Of a stretch of DNA of 64,000 bases, positions 12,237-24,799 are shown one piece after another. The first letter of the stretch is position 1, and the number at the start of each line of letters is the position of its first letter. Origin of the DNA: Rhodosorus marinus (Eukaryota; Rhodophyta; Stylonematophyceae; Stylonematales; Stylonemataceae); contig JAMWBK010000006.1 in NCBI GenBank assembly GCA_029953675.1, positions 2,232,001 to 2,296,000 on the forward strand, read 5' to 3'. The notes beneath the pieces are model-generated. The model ran no database searches. It saw only the letters and a list, made by a program, of their open reading frames with translations, and was not told the DNA's origin. Both the position numbers and the translations under genes were made by a program.

Positions 12237-14891
12237 ATATTTAACAAAGCATATGAATCAACACGACTGACTGCGACTGGAACTATAGCTCATCATCCTA
12301 ATACAAGACTTTATCTGTATCTATTCTCAAAGTTAATAAAATACCCTCAATTCGAAATGCCTCAGGACCTCACCAACGTCCTGGAGCCCTTTTGGTCCGC
12401 CTCACCAACCAACCGCTCAATACAGAAATCCTGCAGCAGTCCCTGTGTTTCTCACAACCTGCGATTCAACCGATAGAAGACTGGTTTCGTCGTTAGGAGC
12501 GAAAACTCAATCCTTCCGCATCCGCGACCCAACGGGGCAAAATTTTCCTCCCAGAGGCACCCCCCAGCCAGAAAGAACACTTTCTCTGGAACGCCCTAAC
12601 GCTTGGTTGCTCCTACTAGCCACCAAGCGTCACATTCTAAGTTGTGGTAACACTTCGTGGGACACATGTCTCAAGTTTTGTGGATAGCAACCAATCTCCA
12701 CTGTGTTCGAAAAAAGCCGGACTTGGCATGCTTTCTAACGTTTGATTGCTGATTCTCCCAATCATCCATTATTTGTGCTTTTCGGAGAAATTGAAAGTGA
12801 CATCCTTCAAATCAATATATATGCCCAAACTCTGCATGACGAGGTACGTACTGCATCACTGTCGCTGTATGCCCCCTTTTTTCGGTTAAAGGACCCTTCC
12901 TTTTCGCATCAACGTTGATTACTCTGCTGTTCTTCATTGTAAATTTTTATTAAATCAAAAAGACCTTGGCGAGGATGTAGAAATTTTTCGTCCTTGAGCA
13001 TTCTACACGGTTAACTTATTTTAGAAAAACATAAACGGAAGAAAAGAATTAAGTTGTTTTCAGTATTACGGGGAGAAGAAGTATGTCAGGTTTTTTCAAT
13101 GGAGAAATGGGTTTCAAAACCCATTTCTCCATTGAAATGGTTCACTGCTTACGATTTTAATATATTTGCAGGGTGTCCTTTTTTCCAGGCCCTCTCTAGG
13201 AGAAAAATTATTGTGTAGACTTATCGTTCTCTCACGAAATCATCGAGTTCGATTTTGAGAATATACATCGTTGAAAGGTCAACATTCAATAACCTTGAAA
13301 TATTCGTCTTGGGTTGGGTGGCGTGGATTCAGCTTCTTCAAGCATTTTAGTAAGTAATTTGCTTTGACAAAGTCTTGTTGTTGGCTTGAGTGGTGTATTT
13401 TGCGACTTGGACGTGAAGAGCACCATGTTGAATCGGGTGGAATCGTGTTCAGTTCTGGCAGTAGCAAAACCCAGGTCTCGATTGATTGGCAGAATGACCC
13501 GTCATCGATGAGCGTACTCAATCATCCGCTATGAATCCTCACCCCTGTTGATTCAGCTCAGTTCTTCCCCGACGAGCAACCCGTTAATATACCAAGAACG
13601 ACTTATTGGATGCGTTGCAGCATCTTGATTCTGATGCTGGGCTTGTCTCCCTCACCGCGCACAGTCTCTTGCCCGTGGTACCGAGTTGGCCAAACAATGG
13701 GAACTCATGAGTCCAGGTATTTCTTTTTTGTCTTCAGCGCTGATCTCTGGTGAGGTTTCCTGTCAGACAGTTGTCCATTTTTAGAAAATTAGAACTGCAA
13801 TGTGGAACTGAATAATAATATTTCTAAGCTTAAAAACAGTTAACTCCATATTTACTGAGCGAGAGGATATTGTACTAAAAAATGCTTTTTAACTCTTATT
13901 CTTGTCATGATATTCCTTAATTTGGGCTGAATAGCTTCCTTGTGACATCCTGACCTGAAAAATGCACAATCCGGCGATTTTGAAACGCTATTTGTAATTT
14001 TCCGAGTCGCCTAGGGGGACAGAATTTTGGGGGTTTTTAGGGATGCCTCGTTTTTCGGACAAACTCGTACGCGGAGGCGTGCGATTTCTCTGCTCTCCTT
14101 GATGAATCCAATGAACACAAATTATTACGGAAATTCAAGTTGCTTTTTAAATTTCAACAAAAATATCGTTTTATCAATAAGCAAAGTTTTAGATATGTTC
14201 GAACGGGGCAGTTCGAGCCAATGGATAGATTAGTTTTGTAACATAGAATAAGCGATTATATTGAAAACTCCCCTCAAGACGAAAGCAAAAGTCACCCTCG
14301 AGCACGATTCTCGGAACCAAATTATTTTAGTAATTCTGCCTATACTCCAACCGATAAACAGATGTATCCTATATAATAATACGCTCAATTTTGATTGTAC
14401 ATCCGAGAGCCTCATTTTTGGTATATGCGTGAATTAAAGACCGTGCTACAATTGTCCACGGAATTTTTGTTTGCTGTGTACAGAATTTGCAGCTTAATGA
14501 AGCTTGAAGTTTGGGAGCTTTTCCGAATTTTTCTTGGGTGGTAGGTAGAGAGATGGGGACATGTGTTCGCATCGGTGCAGTTTCTATGGTGGTGTGAAAT
14601 CTCAGATTTCCCTTACACCTGGTTGAGTTAGCTATGGATGTATCTGTTCCCCTCGCTTTCCTGCCTACGTAGTTGGTTGACAAGCCCCCCGGGCGCTTTT
14701 TGGAGAATGTCAGAGGCTTGGGATTAACCACCAAAAGTTGGTGGCTTTGCAGCGTGAACTAGTTTCTCTGTACCTTGGAAGTTTATTGTCAACTCACAGC
14801 ACGAGATCGTTTTGTTTCATTGCTATAGACCTAGGGTTTCCGAATTAGTAATATCTCCCTCATTCACGGGGGAAAGGTAAATAATGTTTCT
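12237..14891. other. intergenic region of 2.6 kb, no gene supported
   Basis: AT-rich DNA with many stops in all frames. The only structured element seen is the 44-nt near-perfect palindrome at 13094-13137. A 121-codon open frame on the minus strand (14369-14734) has no recognisable domain. Confidence 0.5.
13094..13137. repeat. 21-bp perfect inverted repeat with 2-nt loop
   Basis: The arm at 13094-13114 (tttcaatggagaaatgggttt) is followed by ca and the exact reverse complement at 13117-13137. This gives a cruciform-capable palindrome. Confidence 0.85.
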
Positions 14892-16671
14892 CTAGCTGCT
14901 TGCCGGCTCGTCAAGGAGCTTTGAGGGTCCAAGGATAGAGCTATCACCATAGCTTAAGAATCTGTAGTCGTTGGCTAGTGCATTATCATATACCGTCCAC
15001 AGTTTCTCCCTACCACCCAGGAACGCAGATACCAGCATCAGCAGCGTGGACTCTGGCTGGTGAAAGTTGGTGACCAGGAGATCAAATCTGTTTCGAGATG
15101 GGAAAGGAATACGACAGGTCAAAACAAGAGTATAAATTGCATCGACGCCAAAGTCTTTTCTCCCGAGGCGAACTGATCGGGTTCAAGGGCTTGTTCACTA
15201 ACGTTCGAAAGTTGTAGCCAGGCACAATTAGCAGCTGAGTTTCTCCTCCGATTGCTTCTGGGTGGCGTTCGATAAGTGCCTCAAAAGCATCCGTATCGTC
15301 AGGCAGTGCTTGGGACTGGTCGTCCATCACCATGTAGGGCTCCCATTGAGAGGTAATGAGGGCAGAAGACGGCATTCCTTTGAGTATTCTCAAGCCACAC
15401 CAATACAATGACTCCAACGTACGAACAGCCGTCGTACCCTGCAGCGAAATTTTCCTTTAGCTCGAATTCCTTGCTTCCGATGCAGAGAAACAGCCTCAAT
15501 AGAGTGCAACGTACCACGGCAACAATGGGCCGCCCGCTTTTTCTCGCATGTACGATTTTCTTGAGGTTCTCGCTCGCAACCTCTATTCGCTCTGAATGCA
15601 TCGTGTGCTGACCGACGTGGCCCCCGGAAATTGGAGCAAAGGTCCCAGCGCCAATATGAAGAGTTACTGTTGTAGTCTGCACTCCCTTACGCGCAAGTTC
15701 CTCCAGCACGCTCGGGGACATATGCAGACCAGCGGTAGGCGCTGCGACTGATCCTGCGAACAAGCGAAATTAGCTGGATCAGCGAGAAGCTCTAGTCGTT
15801 TACGCAGGTGTTTGAGCGCCCACCCTCGTGCTTTGCGTAGACAGTCTGGTAGGTGCTCTCCTCGAACTCCACAGGTTTTCTTCGAATATAAGGTGGAAGC
15901 GGTGTAGAGCCTAGAGACTGAATAACGTCTCCAAAAGTCTTCCCAAACTTTTGCTCGTTCCATTGGCCGACGCGAACATCAAACACGCTGCCACCGACGG
16001 GTTCTACGATCTCGACATCGATATCCCGGTCTGGGCCCACTTTCAGAACAGAACCACTTCTGAGCTTCTTACCACCAACCATACAAGTCCATATGTTCCT
16101 AGGAGGCAAAGCATTATTAAGAACGATGATCAGGCGCTTGTGAATTTTCTGCGCGATCCACGGGGAGATGAGAAGCAATCTTGAAGTACCGGGCTCCCCA
16201 CCTTGACGAGCTGGCATTCTCCTGCAGGGCTATGGATGGAGATCGGCCACCAGAAGGTCTTAACAACAATATTTCTGCCTTTCCACCTGTATCCTTAACA
16301 GCTGGAAGTCGCGCTTGAATCACTTTAGAGTCGTTGAGCACCAACAACGCATTGTGTGGGATCAACCTCGCGATTTCGCTGAAGCGGCGATGACTGATAG
16401 AGACCTGTCCCGTGCAGAAAGAACACAGGTTTTTGTCGGATCCACAATTGATTTTGAGTGTCAAATTTTCTGCAAAAAAAAAAAAAAAACTATTACCGTC
16501 TTCCGACTTCAGCAAACTTACCGCATCTTGGTCGTCAGAGACGGCAGCAACAAGGAGCTTCGATGAATCCCTTCTTCCAAGCGGTTGACAAGCAATCCTT
16601 TCGCTCGGAAGATTGTACATAAACTCCTTTGCCGCATGACCCTTCGCTCTGGCAAGGAATCCTCTTGTCAT
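14892..16671 (-). CDS. queA: S-adenosylmethionine:tRNA ribosyltransferase-isomerase (QueA)
   Basis: QueA moves the ribosyl part of SAM onto 7-aminomethyl-7-deazaguanine in tRNA, making epoxyqueuosine in queuosine synthesis. Start ATG at 16671. Signature blocks appear in order across several short introns: [116 protein letters not shown] and [12 protein letters not shown]. Between LESLYWCG and TQLLIVPGY is an insert with SQWEPY, a feature I associate with Bacteroidetes-type QueA. Introns include one with a 16-A run near 16470. The N terminus ([14 protein letters not shown]) could be an organelle-targeting sequence. The family is bacterial and most eukaryotes salvage queuine instead, so this points to gene transfer or organelle ancestry. 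Confidence 0.9.
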
Positions 16672-17324
16672 CCTTGAACTCTTCCAGAAACCTTGAATCT
16701 GGAGATCTCCTTAACGGACCCTCGCAGCTTGGTCATCTCCATCCTCTCCCTCTTCTTGAGCGGACTTAAACACTACCGTGGTCTCAACCAACATACCCTC
16801 TCGAAACTCTATGTATGATGCAGGCACGTCATACTAGTCTAGGTCGAATGGCTTAGATTAGAGCACTCTTCCCCTATATCTAACACTGAATCAAGGCATA
16901 ACATTACTGTTGGGGAATTCATTTCCCCACCTTGGCCAGAGTATATTGATGCCGAATACTTCCCATTTCTTCACTCTCGGTAGGATATAAAAATCTTCCA
17001 TGAACCGGGAGGTCGAATTCCTCGTTATTCCCCATCCTTATCAATTGCGCGGAATCGACTATTTACTGGAAATAAAGGTAGGAACGTGGTTAGACCGATT
17101 TTGACTTAGTGAGATATTGAATGATTGGCTAACAGCCCAACTAGCTATTCTTAATTCGATAAAATGAAAACGAATAAATTGTATAAGTATTATTTTGAAG
17201 GTGAGTATGTTTTTATACATATATTCAATAAATGACCACCAATAACAAGGATCTTGATTCTGAAGGGATTATGAATTGTACATTTGAGCACTCCTCTATT
17301 GGCCATGAAGTTTGCATATGTTTT

Positions 17325-17500
17325 TGATAAGTATTTCAATATAATCCGGGAGCGGGCAGAATCGTTGGACAGGGCTTCCAAATTGGCAAAGCGAGTAGGA
17401 TGAGGTGTGGCACTTTTAACTGCGATAAAGCTTTGGTGAATTTTTGTCGAAAGTATTTCAATATGTCCTGGAGTGGACGGAGTCGTTGTCTCAACAAACC
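17325..17500 (-). repeat. diverged 120-bp direct repeat
   Basis: aagtatttcaatat at 17331 and again at 17451 is followed in both copies by tcc-ggag-gg-c-gaatcgttg / tcctggagtgga-cggagtcgttg. On the minus strand the two copies translate to related peptides (SRIILKYLSKTYANF and GHIEILSTKIHQSF). These faintly recall the end of copia polyproteins, but the match is too weak to name. Confidence 0.4.
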
Positions 17501-18719
17501 ACTACGCTTCTGTTGAAGCTCCATACGGGATCTCGGGGCCCCCATCCAAATGTAAGCCTTCCATCGAATACGAACGCGGTGGGATTTCTGTGTGAGCTTA
17601 CATGCTGTGCTGCTAGCATGCACGAGACTAATGAGTGGACTGTGTGGTCCGTTCAAAGTGAATAGAGGTGATCATAGAATTGGTACGGCCCCAGTACGGT
17701 ACGGGGAGGAGAAAGCTCTACGGAGCACTGCACAGCCCTTCAGGATGCCAACCGAAAGCATCTCAGGTACAATGAGTTGAGCCCGGTATTGCGATAGCCT
17801 GGGGTTTAAGACAGATCCTAACGTAAGTGATCCGAAGCTTGTGCTACTCCAAACACAAAAGCTACGGAAATATTTTGATTTCCGTCATACCTTGTACTAA
17901 AATGAATCGAATTCCAGAAACTTTCCCATGCCAAGGGCCCACAAAAAAATCGACTTTCAGAACTTCGGACTGATTGCGTATGTATCCACATCTAGCTTCG
18001 CACTCTCCTTCTAGCTTCCAATGCTCTTGTGAGAAGAACAGTCGTGCCACTCCCTCCGAACGTTCTAATCATCTACAAAATGGGGATGTGTTTTCCAAGC
18101 CAGAGTCGAGCTCAAGTAACTCTTCTACCCATACTCTGTGGATCCCCTGCCCTGTGCTTCTCCACCCTGACAACGGACCGCTCCATCCGCCTAAGCTTCC
18201 CAACTCTTGCTGGTAGCTCGCACAAGCTCAAACCGAGTACCAGAAATCAGGAAATCGTGCCGTTTTCCCATTCCGCATTAAAACCCCTGCATGGGCATTA
18301 AAATTTACTGCACACCTTTCTCGACGGAGAACTGGAATGGACTATCCACTATATTCCCCACCACACCCACGAAAACTACCGCGTTTTCCTCATTTCCCCA
18401 CAGTGGGAAATATAAAAAACCCAACCCAATTGACCCAACCTTAATATAGGACACAGGTCCTTGTACTCAACAATGAGAAGGTAAGCTGAGTGCTTAAGAA
18501 CACCCGTCCGATCATCCTAGATTTGTTAACAAAATTAGACACATTCGTTCACTTTCATTTTAGCCAATTTCCGACCTTTTTAGTGTGTTTATTTTATTTT
18601 ATTTTCAAGATATGCCAAACCGCACCAAACCAAACGTTCCCGACGGACGCGGTGGAAAATTTAGATGGGTCAACTTGATTTTTTGGCGCACGGGCGGGGA
18701 AGTGCTAAGTATAAATCTA

Positions 18720-19095
18720 TTTTATATATTCATGAAAAAGTTCCGCGCTTGCCTGTGTTTTGATACAAATAAAATACAATATTAAGCTCATTCGTTGGTG
18801 AAATTAACCGCCCCATTTGGAGATGAATTATTGGACTGAAATTCATTATGAAGATGGAGCTGCTTTTTTAAAAGCAGCAGCTTTTATCTCACGACCTCGT
18901 CGGACCAGCTTCTTACCTCCTTCTGCTCCCAATAAAAAGCCGACATCAAGCCTTGGGGCATCGGAATCTGGACGATCTGGTTGGAATCGGCGATATAGCT
19001 TGCGAAATGCGCCGATGGTGCATCAAAACCGTTGAAATCTACGCCACTCTTCAACTGGGGCCCTTGGGGCATGCCCGAAACTCACCGTATTTTAA
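18720..19095 (+). repeat. diverged dispersed repeat, copy 2
   Basis: Second copy of the element at 2740-3165, same orientation. Shared landmarks include gaaattcattatgaagatgga, aaagcagcag, acatcaagccttggggcat, ttggaatcggcgata, ccgttgaaatct and ggggcatgcccg. Confidence 0.6.
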
Positions 19096-20348
19096 CAGCA
19101 TGCCGTACACGCGGCAGGAGGAAGAACACTATAGTCCCCCGTAACTTCCCACTGAACCAGTGAAAGCCCCGCTGATTTCCAGAATTTCCCAGTTAAGGGG
19201 ATCCAAGACCTCGACCCACTTGACCAAACAACCCAAATAATGTGCTAGCCACTCTGTTGATTCGAGGGGCTGTTCAAATAAATGGTAATGGTTTATGCTC
19301 CTCCAAGGGTCTCTATAGCTTTCAAAGAACGTCCAGTTCCAACACCTTCAAGGACACTGGTTGGAGAGGTTGGGTAGCTCCGGTACCTTTCGCTGTCGCT
19401 GAAGCCAGATCATCGTATCCGAGACGAGAGAATCAAACTTCTAGCCACAAACTGTCGCTTTAGAAGGTAACGTCGGTTCCGCCCATTTGTCATATTTGGA
19501 CTGTCACAATTAGCGATGGAGCTACTCGGTCACGGAAGTGCCCATGCCCTAGACGCCTGAAGTGCATGAAGTACTAGGTATGAGGCACACGCACGATTTA
19601 CTTGTGTTTTTTTGTTCTCTCAAGCTCTCCAAGTGGCCCCTTGACCAGCCTTGGCGATCACTGATATGTTGCTATAGGAGACCAGTTGAAACTCAGAGCT
19701 TGCTTTGAAATCGTTCGACTCTTGACCTTCCGAGAGGACGAAGCTCTGCATCTCGAAACTACTCATGAACGACTAGTGCACTTCAAAAAACAGGTTCAAC
19801 TCAACGCGTTACCTTTGTGGAGGCTGCCAACGCGTCCGAGATAGCCCGATTAAACTTCGACCAAAGCCGAGATCATATACCACGTGACGGCGAGGGATCG
19901 ATACCAGATCAATCCAATACGTCCTTCTGTCTTGGAGCGTGACCTGCAAGCTTGTCCTCGGATGGATGCTGAAAGCAACTAGGCCGGGATGCCAAAACAA
20001 CCTGACCGGCATTGAACTTGCAAACGGCAAGGGCCTTTGCCAATCGGTCGTTTGGGCAAGGACGAAAAGGTTCTTAGGAGTGCACGAACGCGTATGAGGG
20101 ACCAGCCCTCAGTTAAGGAACGGTAAGCTTGATTCCACATGGTTGAGTGAAGACTAAATACTGAGCTTGCTCCCGGCCAGGTCACAGATTTCCGCACTAT
20201 CGAAGTTCCAGCGGTGAGCCATTGTAGCGTTTGGGTACAGCAGAGTCTTGCAACGTTTTAACATTGATCGGATATCCGGTGGTTGCTGACAATTAGAAAA
20301 TGAGCCCCTCCTCGATCAGCATATCTGGGTTGGGTTGCTCGGGCTGAC

Positions 20349-22061
20349 ATGAGAAGATTGGCCCTGGTTTCTGGAGCGTCTTCGCTTCTTAGTGCACCAG
20401 CTCAGCTCGTCTATGATCTTTGCAAAGGTCACTTTTCTGCTGAACTGATAAGGTCCAGGCTCGGACTGCTAAACGTCCCCAAGTCTGCGGCCTGGTTCCA
20501 TGCGTCGTCAGTGGGAGAGTGCGCACTGGCCGTCGCCGCCGCGTCCGCAATCAATGAGGCCCAGCTGGCTGCTGATGAGGACATATTATCCTCCGCGTTG
20601 TTGACAAGCTGGACGAATCAAGGCACGGTATGGGCTAGAAAGAGGGCGGCTCCACAGCTGAACCCAGGGATTACGGTCACTGCCGTTGATGCAGTCTGGA
20701 ACTCACCACGAGCAGTCCGACGGCTACTTCAGAGGACACAACCAAAGGCCGCTTTCTTCGTCCAATCCGAGCTGTGGCCGAGTATGATTTCGGAAGCTTC
20801 GTCTTTTGGGTGTCATCTCGCAGTCATCGATGGAAGAATGTCCGAAAGATCACTACGCCGATGGAAATACTACGCTAGCAACGTAGCTCTTGACATGATG
20901 GCTAGCTTCAACGTAGTCATCGCATCCTCTGAGAGCCACGCGGCCAGGTTTAAGAATCTCGGTGAGAAGGAATCGCCTTCCAGAATTGTCAAAGAAGCTG
21001 ACTAGGCTCTGTTTAGGCGAGAACCTCGATTCTGAAATTCTTTCAACTCTCAACCGAAATCCGATATCTACTTTGACAGGAGCTACGAATGTCGTCGTCG
21101 CCCCATCGCTCAAGTTCGCAACCGCGGAAGAGAAGACGCCACAGGTTGATGAGGAGCTTTCTGCAGCGTTGGAGTCAAGAAAAGTTTGGATGGTATAATG
21201 ATCACAAACTGCATGATCAGAGATCGACAACAAAGTCCCCGCGTCGCCCTACAGGAACTGATGCGTTTTGGCATTGAATGCAGGCGGTCAGTACACATCC
21301 AGGAGAGGCGCAGGTGATCATTGAAGCTCATCGAAGAGTTTCACAATTATTCGATAAGCCGCCACTTCTGGTTCTTGCTCCGAGGTACCCGGAACAATGT
21401 GAATCCATCGCGAGGTCCATTGACAGAAACGTGATGCTGAGGTCTAAGGCGGGATCACCCCTGCCTAGCACGGAAGTGTTCATCGTGGATACTCTTGGTA
21501 GGCTCATGCCCAATTGCTTTTCCGCTTGTGGAGGACGAGAACCATGTTGAAATTGAGGTTATCGGCAGGCGAATTGTCTATTTTCTTTAGGCATCTTGAT
21601 ATTGCGTTCATTGGCAACTCTCTCCTAGCTAATGGGAAAGGGCACAACTTTGCTGAAGCAGCCGCTGAGGGGTGCACAATCTTACGCGGTAGACGTTTAT
21701 CACTTTCAGTGTTCAAAATGCTCTGACTCTGCAGGGTGGTTATTGAAAGCCGCCGAACGGTTTGTCCAGGTCCGAACGTCGCTGATTTCGAAGAAATGGA
21801 GTTGCAAACTGGAGTACCGCAGAGCTTTATTCGAGTTGAAGACTCTGCTTCTATTGCAAAAGCCGTGCACAGGCTTCTCCTTGATCCTGATTCCCATCGC
21901 GAGGCAGGTGAGTACGTGTTAGCGTTAGGTTCTACACCCAGAGCGCTTATTTAGTATTGTGATCTTGGCCTTCAGGACGCGAGATCCAAGACAGCGTTCG
22001 GAGGCTTGGGAAACAGGCAAAAGAGGCAGTTGTGCAGAATCTCGTGCCGCTTCTCAACTGA
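20349..22061 (+). CDS. KDTA: 3-deoxy-D-manno-octulosonic acid (KDO) transferase, WaaA/KdtA family
   Basis: KdtA transfers KDO from CMP-KDO onto a lipid A precursor. Plants keep a mitochondrial homologue whose acceptor is unclear. Family blocks are in order: WFHASSVGECA, TAVDAVWNSPRAVRR, AAFFVQSELWPSMI, HLAVIDGRMSERS, FNVVIASSESHAARF, NVVVAPSLKFAT, VSTHPGEAQVIIEAHRR, PLLVLAPRYPEQ, FIVDTLGELSIFFRHLDIAF, IGNSLLANGKGHNFAEAAAEG, and the closing GRLGKQ-type helix (REIQDSVRRLGKQAKEA). Introns at the FKNLG|GENLD, WM|AVSTHPGE, DTLG|ELS, ILRG|PNVAD and REAG|REIQD joins all keep frame. The bacterial LTSWTNQGTVWARKRAAP-equivalent region is shortened. The first 40 residues may act as an organelle signal. 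Confidence 0.88.
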
Positions 22062-23128
22062 GATTGTCCACACATCTACTTCGAAGCTCGACAGTGAACG
22101 ACAAGACACAGGAAGTATCGGGATATCTGGAGATCCCTTGCGGACTCCCCCTCCTCTGGGTGGATGATCCCCCCCCAGGTTGACCCTTGCAAACGTTGTT
22201 ACCACTTGCTTTCTTTTTCTTTTGGCCGGGGAGTCCATTCGGGATTGTGAACACCTCTTACCTCGAAACGATAGACAACCATTTTGGCGTCAAAACCAAA
22301 ACCAGACCAAGAACCGAAATCCTACGCGAAGAACCTACATTAAGATTTTTGACTATCAAAATATAGAGTAGGATACGAATAATACTATCATAAATCAATA
22401 ATAATTCTATTTTAGATAGCTATTCTTCTTAACCTAGATACAGTAAACGGTGTTCGTCAGAAAATTAGATCATTGTCCTCGTAAAAGTAGTATGTCTCGA
22501 CAACTTTTTTATTAATTTTGAATCATATGAATATAACGCCGAGAAAAATGTTTTTCCTACATATATTGAAAAATTAGCACAAAAACAATATACTTACATT
22601 TAGATAAATATATTCTTAATTTAGAAATAGAGAATAGACCATATTTAGGAATTGAGATTTAATAAAAATTAGAATAAATAAGAACAATATCTACTTTTAT
22701 ACCAATTCAATTTCTAATTTAGATATTTAGGGTTTGCGTGCGGAGGCGGCTGAGAGGAGGAGGGTTTTCGGGGATGGATCACATGTGTTGAGGCGGGTGG
22801 GAATTTTTTGCTTTTTCGCGTTTTTTGGGTGATTTTACTCTTTTTTTGGTTTTGTTTTGTTTTGGACATTTGTGATTTGTTTTTTTGTTGTTGTTGCCTC
22901 GGATTTTGTAGTTTGCGTTTTGGGGTTTGAGAGTTTTCAGAGAGGTTTTGGAATTGCGTTAAGATCATGGGATGATGGGGTGATCTTAAGCTGTGTAGGA
23001 GGAGGAAAGGTTGTTGACGGTGTTGTTGTGTTGTTCTTGTTTTGGTCTTGTCGTAGGTTTTTGTTTGGGTTTTGGCGTTGCGTCTTTTTTTTTTTTTTCA
23101 TCTCTTTTTGGTTGTGTTGGGAATCAGG
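22062..23128. other. AT-rich then G/T-rich intergenic region
   Basis: 22350-22730 is strongly AT-rich with no gene. 22790-23110 is G/T-rich on the plus strand and leads into the next start codon, probably promoter or 5' UTR. Confidence 0.5.
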
Positions 23129-24060
23129 ATGAATGAGGATGTGACGTTTGTACCTGGTTTGGAGTTGTTAAGGGTTCGAAGGTAAGCTGACGAGGGTTTG
23201 TTGAGATCTGTCTTGTTTTTGGATTGGATTGTAGGTCTAATGAACTGTTTCTTGTTTTGTTTGGTTTGGTGTGTGATATCTAGGAAGGAGAGAGTTTGTG
23301 CTGCGATTGATTGGGAGAGGTATGCGGACAGTAGATTTGGGATAGCGCAATGGTCCGTCGGTAAGCCTGGGGAGGAGAGGGAACCTCGTTTGGATGGATC
23401 TAGGCGGCCGGAGCAGTGGTGGGTTTCGGTACAGCTTGGACAAGTTACATTGCGGGATGCGGTCAGAGGAGCTGCTCGAATTGAAGGGCTACTGGATGAG
23501 GAGGCTGAATTGGCGAAAAAAGCTAAAGGACCTGTCAAGCCACTTCGTGTAGAAAAGGTCTCGGCTGCGCAGTTGGGGAAGAGGAGGATGGATCTCGTGT
23601 GGGCTCAAGAAAATACGAACCGGGAAGTTGAAACACAACCGGATGACGGCGGCGGAATGTTTTTCGGCCTTTTGCCCTCGCTTCCACGGGTTCCAGTTGC
23701 TGCACCCCCGAACACCGCAGTCACAGGTGCAGAACTCGGCAGATATCACAGAGAACTTCTCTTCCCGGACAAGAAGAGAAAACGAATGGAGTCGTAAGTC
23801 GCTCCCCGAAATTCCAAACTTGCTAGGGACATGTTGAGCGGGTAGGATTCCCCATGGAAACGAAATTTCCTCTAACCCACGTTGCTTCCGCTTCCTGCCC
23901 ACATCGGCTTAGGGTAATGGGAGTTTTGTCTACTACCGAGGTGGAGGAAGCTCTCAGAGAAAGAAGAAGACAGTTTTACCTTCGGTTGACAGTGCTCGCA
24001 GCAGTTTTTGTTGTCCTCCTGGCGCTGTTTCTGCTCTTGAGATGGTTCTTTCTGAGGTGA
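23129..24060 (+). CDS. unknown tail-anchored membrane protein
   Basis: Exons 23129-23181, 23284-23793 and 23913-24060 join to 236 residues. Both introns use gtaag donors and keep frame. The second removes an apparent stop after KRKRMES. Most of the protein is hydrophilic and charged, with LLDEEAELAKKAKG (helical) and a basic KKRKRMES. The last exon gives a helix LSTTEVEEALRERRRQ followed by one hydrophobic segment, LTVLAAVFVVLLALFLLLRW, and only three more residues (FFLR* end). This is the layout of a C-terminally anchored protein facing the cytosol, as in SNAREs or organelle outer-membrane factors. I do not recognise the family. If the second intron is not used, the protein ends at 23798 and a separate 47-residue peptide starts at 23917. 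Confidence 0.6.
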
Positions 24061-24799
24061 AACCCGAGAACACAAGAGCGTTTCACTGCGAGAAAGTTGG
24101 AACACCGTTTACAAGCCAGCTCCCTTGAAGATGGCTCCGAAAACCTATCCGGAGCACGATGGTTGTGGGATTGAACCCGGCTATCAACGTGCCCGGGGTA
24201 CAATTGGTTTCTAAAGCCGTCGATCGCGCCATGGTCGTGCGAGAACGAAAGGTCCCCACTCGAAGCTGAAGTGCTCGGTGACGAGGAGTCAGCTTCTCTT
24301 ACAAACGCCAACTAGAGAGTCTGAACTGGCTAGGCTTCTGGCTCGTTTTTGTTGAGACAATCTCTGTCTGATCTGAGATGGCAATGGCACCGGGTTTTGA
24401 AAAGGGTTCATGGAAAGCTTGTGCGGGTGTGGTAGTTAAGACTACTTCACAAGGTGATAATTTTGGTTTCTTGGCCCCTGAGATGAGCGGAGTCTGTCGA
24501 CCCCGATCTAGACTTTTTCGGGTCTGGTCTGGTCTGGTCTGGTCTGAAAATCCCGCTCAAAGTGCTAATTAAACGCTTGACAAATGCATATTCCTGAGAT
24601 CTCGGCGGCTCCACTTTCGGGCCCTGACTAAGCAGGCCCGACCGCAACAACTTGTCTTCATCGGAATAAGCCAATGACTGGCTGTCCATTGCGAGGTTGA
24701 CCAGGCTCACATCACGCCGGTTGCGAGATTTTGTGTTTGAGACCCGAATTCGTCCATTCAAGGGAGAAAACTGGCTTGCTTTCGCAACAGCCTCTGCAT
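24061..24799. other. intergenic region with a pentanucleotide repeat
   Basis: No gene seen. A (TCTGG)n run with about five copies lies at 24521-24546. The region separates the convergent genes upstream and SPT16. Confidence 0.5.

Larger units (their letters stand above)
16672..20348. other. intergenic region of 3.7 kb with repeats and possible retroelement debris
   Basis: No complete gene seen. It includes a diverged 120-bp direct repeat (17331 and 17451), copy 2 of the dispersed repeat (18720-19095), and AT-rich DNA. Minus-strand frames at 17190-17656 are open but broken. Confidence 0.5.

Noticed and set aside
14369-14734. 121-codon minus-strand frame after queA
   Set aside because: No family resemblance or splice partners; AT-rich intergenic setting.
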